Shown here piece by piece: positions 6,718 to 7,285 of a DNA stretch of 7,285 bases (its first letter is position 1; the number at the start of each line of letters is the position of its first letter). The translations under genes were made by a program, and so were the position numbers. The DNA is from a bacterium (Candidatus Torokbacteria) CG_4_10_14_0_2_um_filter_35_8 (lineage in GTDB: Bacteria; Patescibacteriota; GCA-2792135), in contig PFNU01000104.1 in the NCBI GenBank assembly GCA_002792135.1, forward strand, positions 1-7,285. The letters run 5' to 3'. Below the pieces are notes generated by a model. The model was not told where the DNA came from. It made no database searches and saw nothing but the letters and a program-made list of their open reading frames with translations.

Positions 6718-6742
6718 TCCGCCGAAGCATAGCGAAGGCGGA
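6718..6742. repeat. GC-rich inverted repeat TCCGCC ... GGCGGA, long-loop version
   Basis: Arms TCCGCC (6718-6723) and GGCGGA (6737-6742) are identical to those at 774-788, but enclose 13 bases. Inside, GAA faces GAA and GC (6727-6728) can pair with GC (6732-6733) around an ATA loop. The fold would be a 6-bp stem, a symmetric purine internal loop, then a 2-bp cap. A T-tract is absent, so it is unlikely to be a terminator. Confidence 0.7.
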
Positions 6743-6751
6743 AATCAAATC

Positions 6752-6780
6752 CCAATGTCCAATGACAGAATGACCAATTA
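6752..6780. repeat. CCAATGA-type word array
   Basis: Consecutive units are CCAATGT (6752-6758), CCAATGA (6759-6765), CAGAATGA (6766-6773, one base longer) and CCAATTA (6774-6780). The related words TGACCAA and TGGCCAA occur at 760-773 in the first spacer. Confidence 0.7.
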
Positions 6781-6783
6781 TTT

Positions 6784-6852
6784 TTAGGTTTTAGGTGATA
6801 GGACTTACTTTCTATAACCTAAACCCTAATACCTAATCACCTAACTTCCTAA
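6784..6852. repeat. Inverted TTAGG / CCTAA arrays with 7-8-base spacing
   Basis: TTAGG begins at 6784 and 6791, with ATAGG at 6798. On the right, CCTAA begins at 6818, 6825, 6832, 6840 and 6848. The left and right sets are reverse complements, and TTAGGTGAT (6791-6799) pairs exactly with ATCACCTAA (6836-6844), extended by AGG/CCT past a one-base bulge. The structure can therefore form an imperfect hairpin in alternative registers. It is telomere-like in wording only. Confidence 0.7.
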
Positions 6853-6894
6853 TTTTTAATCTTGCATTTTTAGTTTTAAATTTACATTGCTTCG

Positions 6895-6922
6895 CACTTT
6901 ACGCTTTTAGCTTTACGCTTCC
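6895..6922. repeat. CTTTA-type heptamer array ending at the start codon
   Basis: Four phased units, CACTTTA, CGCTTTT, AGCTTTA and CGCTTCC, run 6895-6922, and the ATG of the PrgI-like gene is 6923-6925. The array occupies the place where an SD would lie and contains the in-frame stop TAG 6908-6910. Confidence 0.65.
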
Positions 6923-7285
6923 ATGCAACACCCAGTACCACAATTTATCGAAATAGAGGATAAAGTAATTGGTCCTCTTACTATCAAGCAGTTTATCTAT
7001 CTCCTAGTTGGAGCAGGTGTTTTGTTTATTCTAAAACAGATTTCTTCTTTGCCTCTTTTTATCTTGGAAGTTTTGGTCATTGGCGGTTTCTTTGCAGCTT
7101 TGGCATTTTTGAAATTCAATGATAGACCCATGATTTATGCTGTTTTTAGTTTGGTTACATTTTTTAAAGATCCTACTTTTAGAGTCTGGAACCGCTCGCC
7201 TGAAATTAGGAGATCAAGTATTAGGACAAAGAAAGACAAAGATAAAAAGAAAGACACATATAGGGGTACAAGTGGTGAAAGAAAA
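6923..7285 (+). CDS. PrgI-family (VirB3-like) small membrane protein, 3' end outside window
   Basis: 121 codons are open to the window edge with no stop. The start MQHPVPQFIEIEDKVIGPLT leads into a hydrophobic segment (about residues 24-40) and a second one (about 44-63). NDRPMIYAV (residues 66-74) and the aromatic run FFKDPTFRVWNR (80-91) follow. This layout matches the PrgI family of Gram-positive conjugation systems: a polar N-terminus with a 'vP.fi..edki.GplT..Q' start, two close membrane helices, then 'N.RP' and 'P....W.R'. PrgI is regarded as the counterpart of VirB3, an inner-membrane partner of the VirB4 ATPase. The C-terminal tail is very Lys/Arg-rich. Family members are about this long, so little is probably missing. 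The in-frame TAG at 6908-6910 makes ATG 6923 the first possible start; no SD is visible. It lies downstream of the coiled-coil gene on the same strand, and a VirB4-type ATPase gene would be expected next (inference). Confidence 0.85.
   Translation, partial: MQHPVPQFIEIEDKVIGPLTIKQFIYLLVGAGVLFILKQISSLPLFILEVLVIGGFFAALAFLKFNDRPMIYAVFSLVTFFKDPTFRVWNRSPEIRRSSIRTKKDKDKKKDTYRGTSGERK

Larger units (their letters stand above)
6617..6922. other. 306-base spacer composed of word arrays and hairpins
   Basis: No gene is supported here. The first 50 bases are plain; the rest is a patchwork. AATTTCT words occupy 6675-6703, two hairpins 6704-6742, CCAATGA-type words 6752-6780, inverted TTAGG/CCTAA arrays 6784-6852, and nnCTTTA-type words 6895-6922. 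No intrinsic terminator, SD or convincing promoter was found. Components match the spacer at 706-850 (CTGCAAATTTC, AATTTCT, CCAATG and the TCCGCC palindrome). Confidence 0.7.

Noticed and set aside
6675..6780. CRISPR-like array
   Set aside because: Units are 7-8 bases and directly tandem without spacers, and no cas gene is present.
6784..6852. Telomere-like CCTAA/TTAGG repeats
   Set aside because: Only a few degenerate units, inverted and internal to a gene cluster; nothing suggests a replicon end.

Overview
The window looks like a chromosomal piece of a Candidate Phyla Radiation (Patescibacteria) bacterium. The grounds are AT-rich DNA, a locus resembling a reduced Gram-positive-type type IV secretion system (T4SS), gene starts with no obvious Shine-Dalgarno (SD) sequence, and intergenic DNA made of short degenerate words plus GC-rich TCCGCC/GGCGGA palindromes. 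The phylum assignment is an inference from style and gene content; no phylogenetic marker is present. The standard genetic code fits: the reading frames are long and intact, and all three visible stops are TAG.

Layout, all on the + strand: (1) 2-661, the 3' end of a gene for a PD40/TolB-like beta-propeller protein. (2) 662-850, a repeat-rich spacer with a strong 7-base periodicity and a GC-rich palindrome. (3) 851-3823, a 990-residue VirB6/TrbL-like polytopic membrane protein with a large cysteine-rich extracytoplasmic N-terminal region and a cytoplasmic-looking C-terminal tail of about 350 residues. (4) 3824-3973, a purine-rich spacer without the word repeats, holding one AT-rich hairpin. 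(5) 3974-6616, an 880-residue soluble protein with a helical N-terminal module, two Pro/Lys-rich linkers and a long coiled coil built from six related units. It has a textbook SD plus ATG inside the gene, in frame, at 4897-4915. (6) 6617-6922, a 306-base spacer made almost entirely of word arrays and hairpins; the last array ends at the base before the next ATG. (7) 6923 to the window end, a PrgI-family (VirB3-like) small membrane protein, open at the 3' edge.

Working model (inference): the VirB6-like protein and the PrgI-like protein are inner-membrane parts of a minimal T4SS-like machine, whose VirB4-type ATPase would be expected just beyond the right edge. The large coiled-coil protein between them has no recognised function. 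Its position and architecture suggest a cytoplasmic scaffold or adaptor for the machine. No strong rho-independent terminator separates the genes, so co-transcription is plausible. There are no RNA genes, CRISPR arrays, insertion sequences or recombinases in the window.
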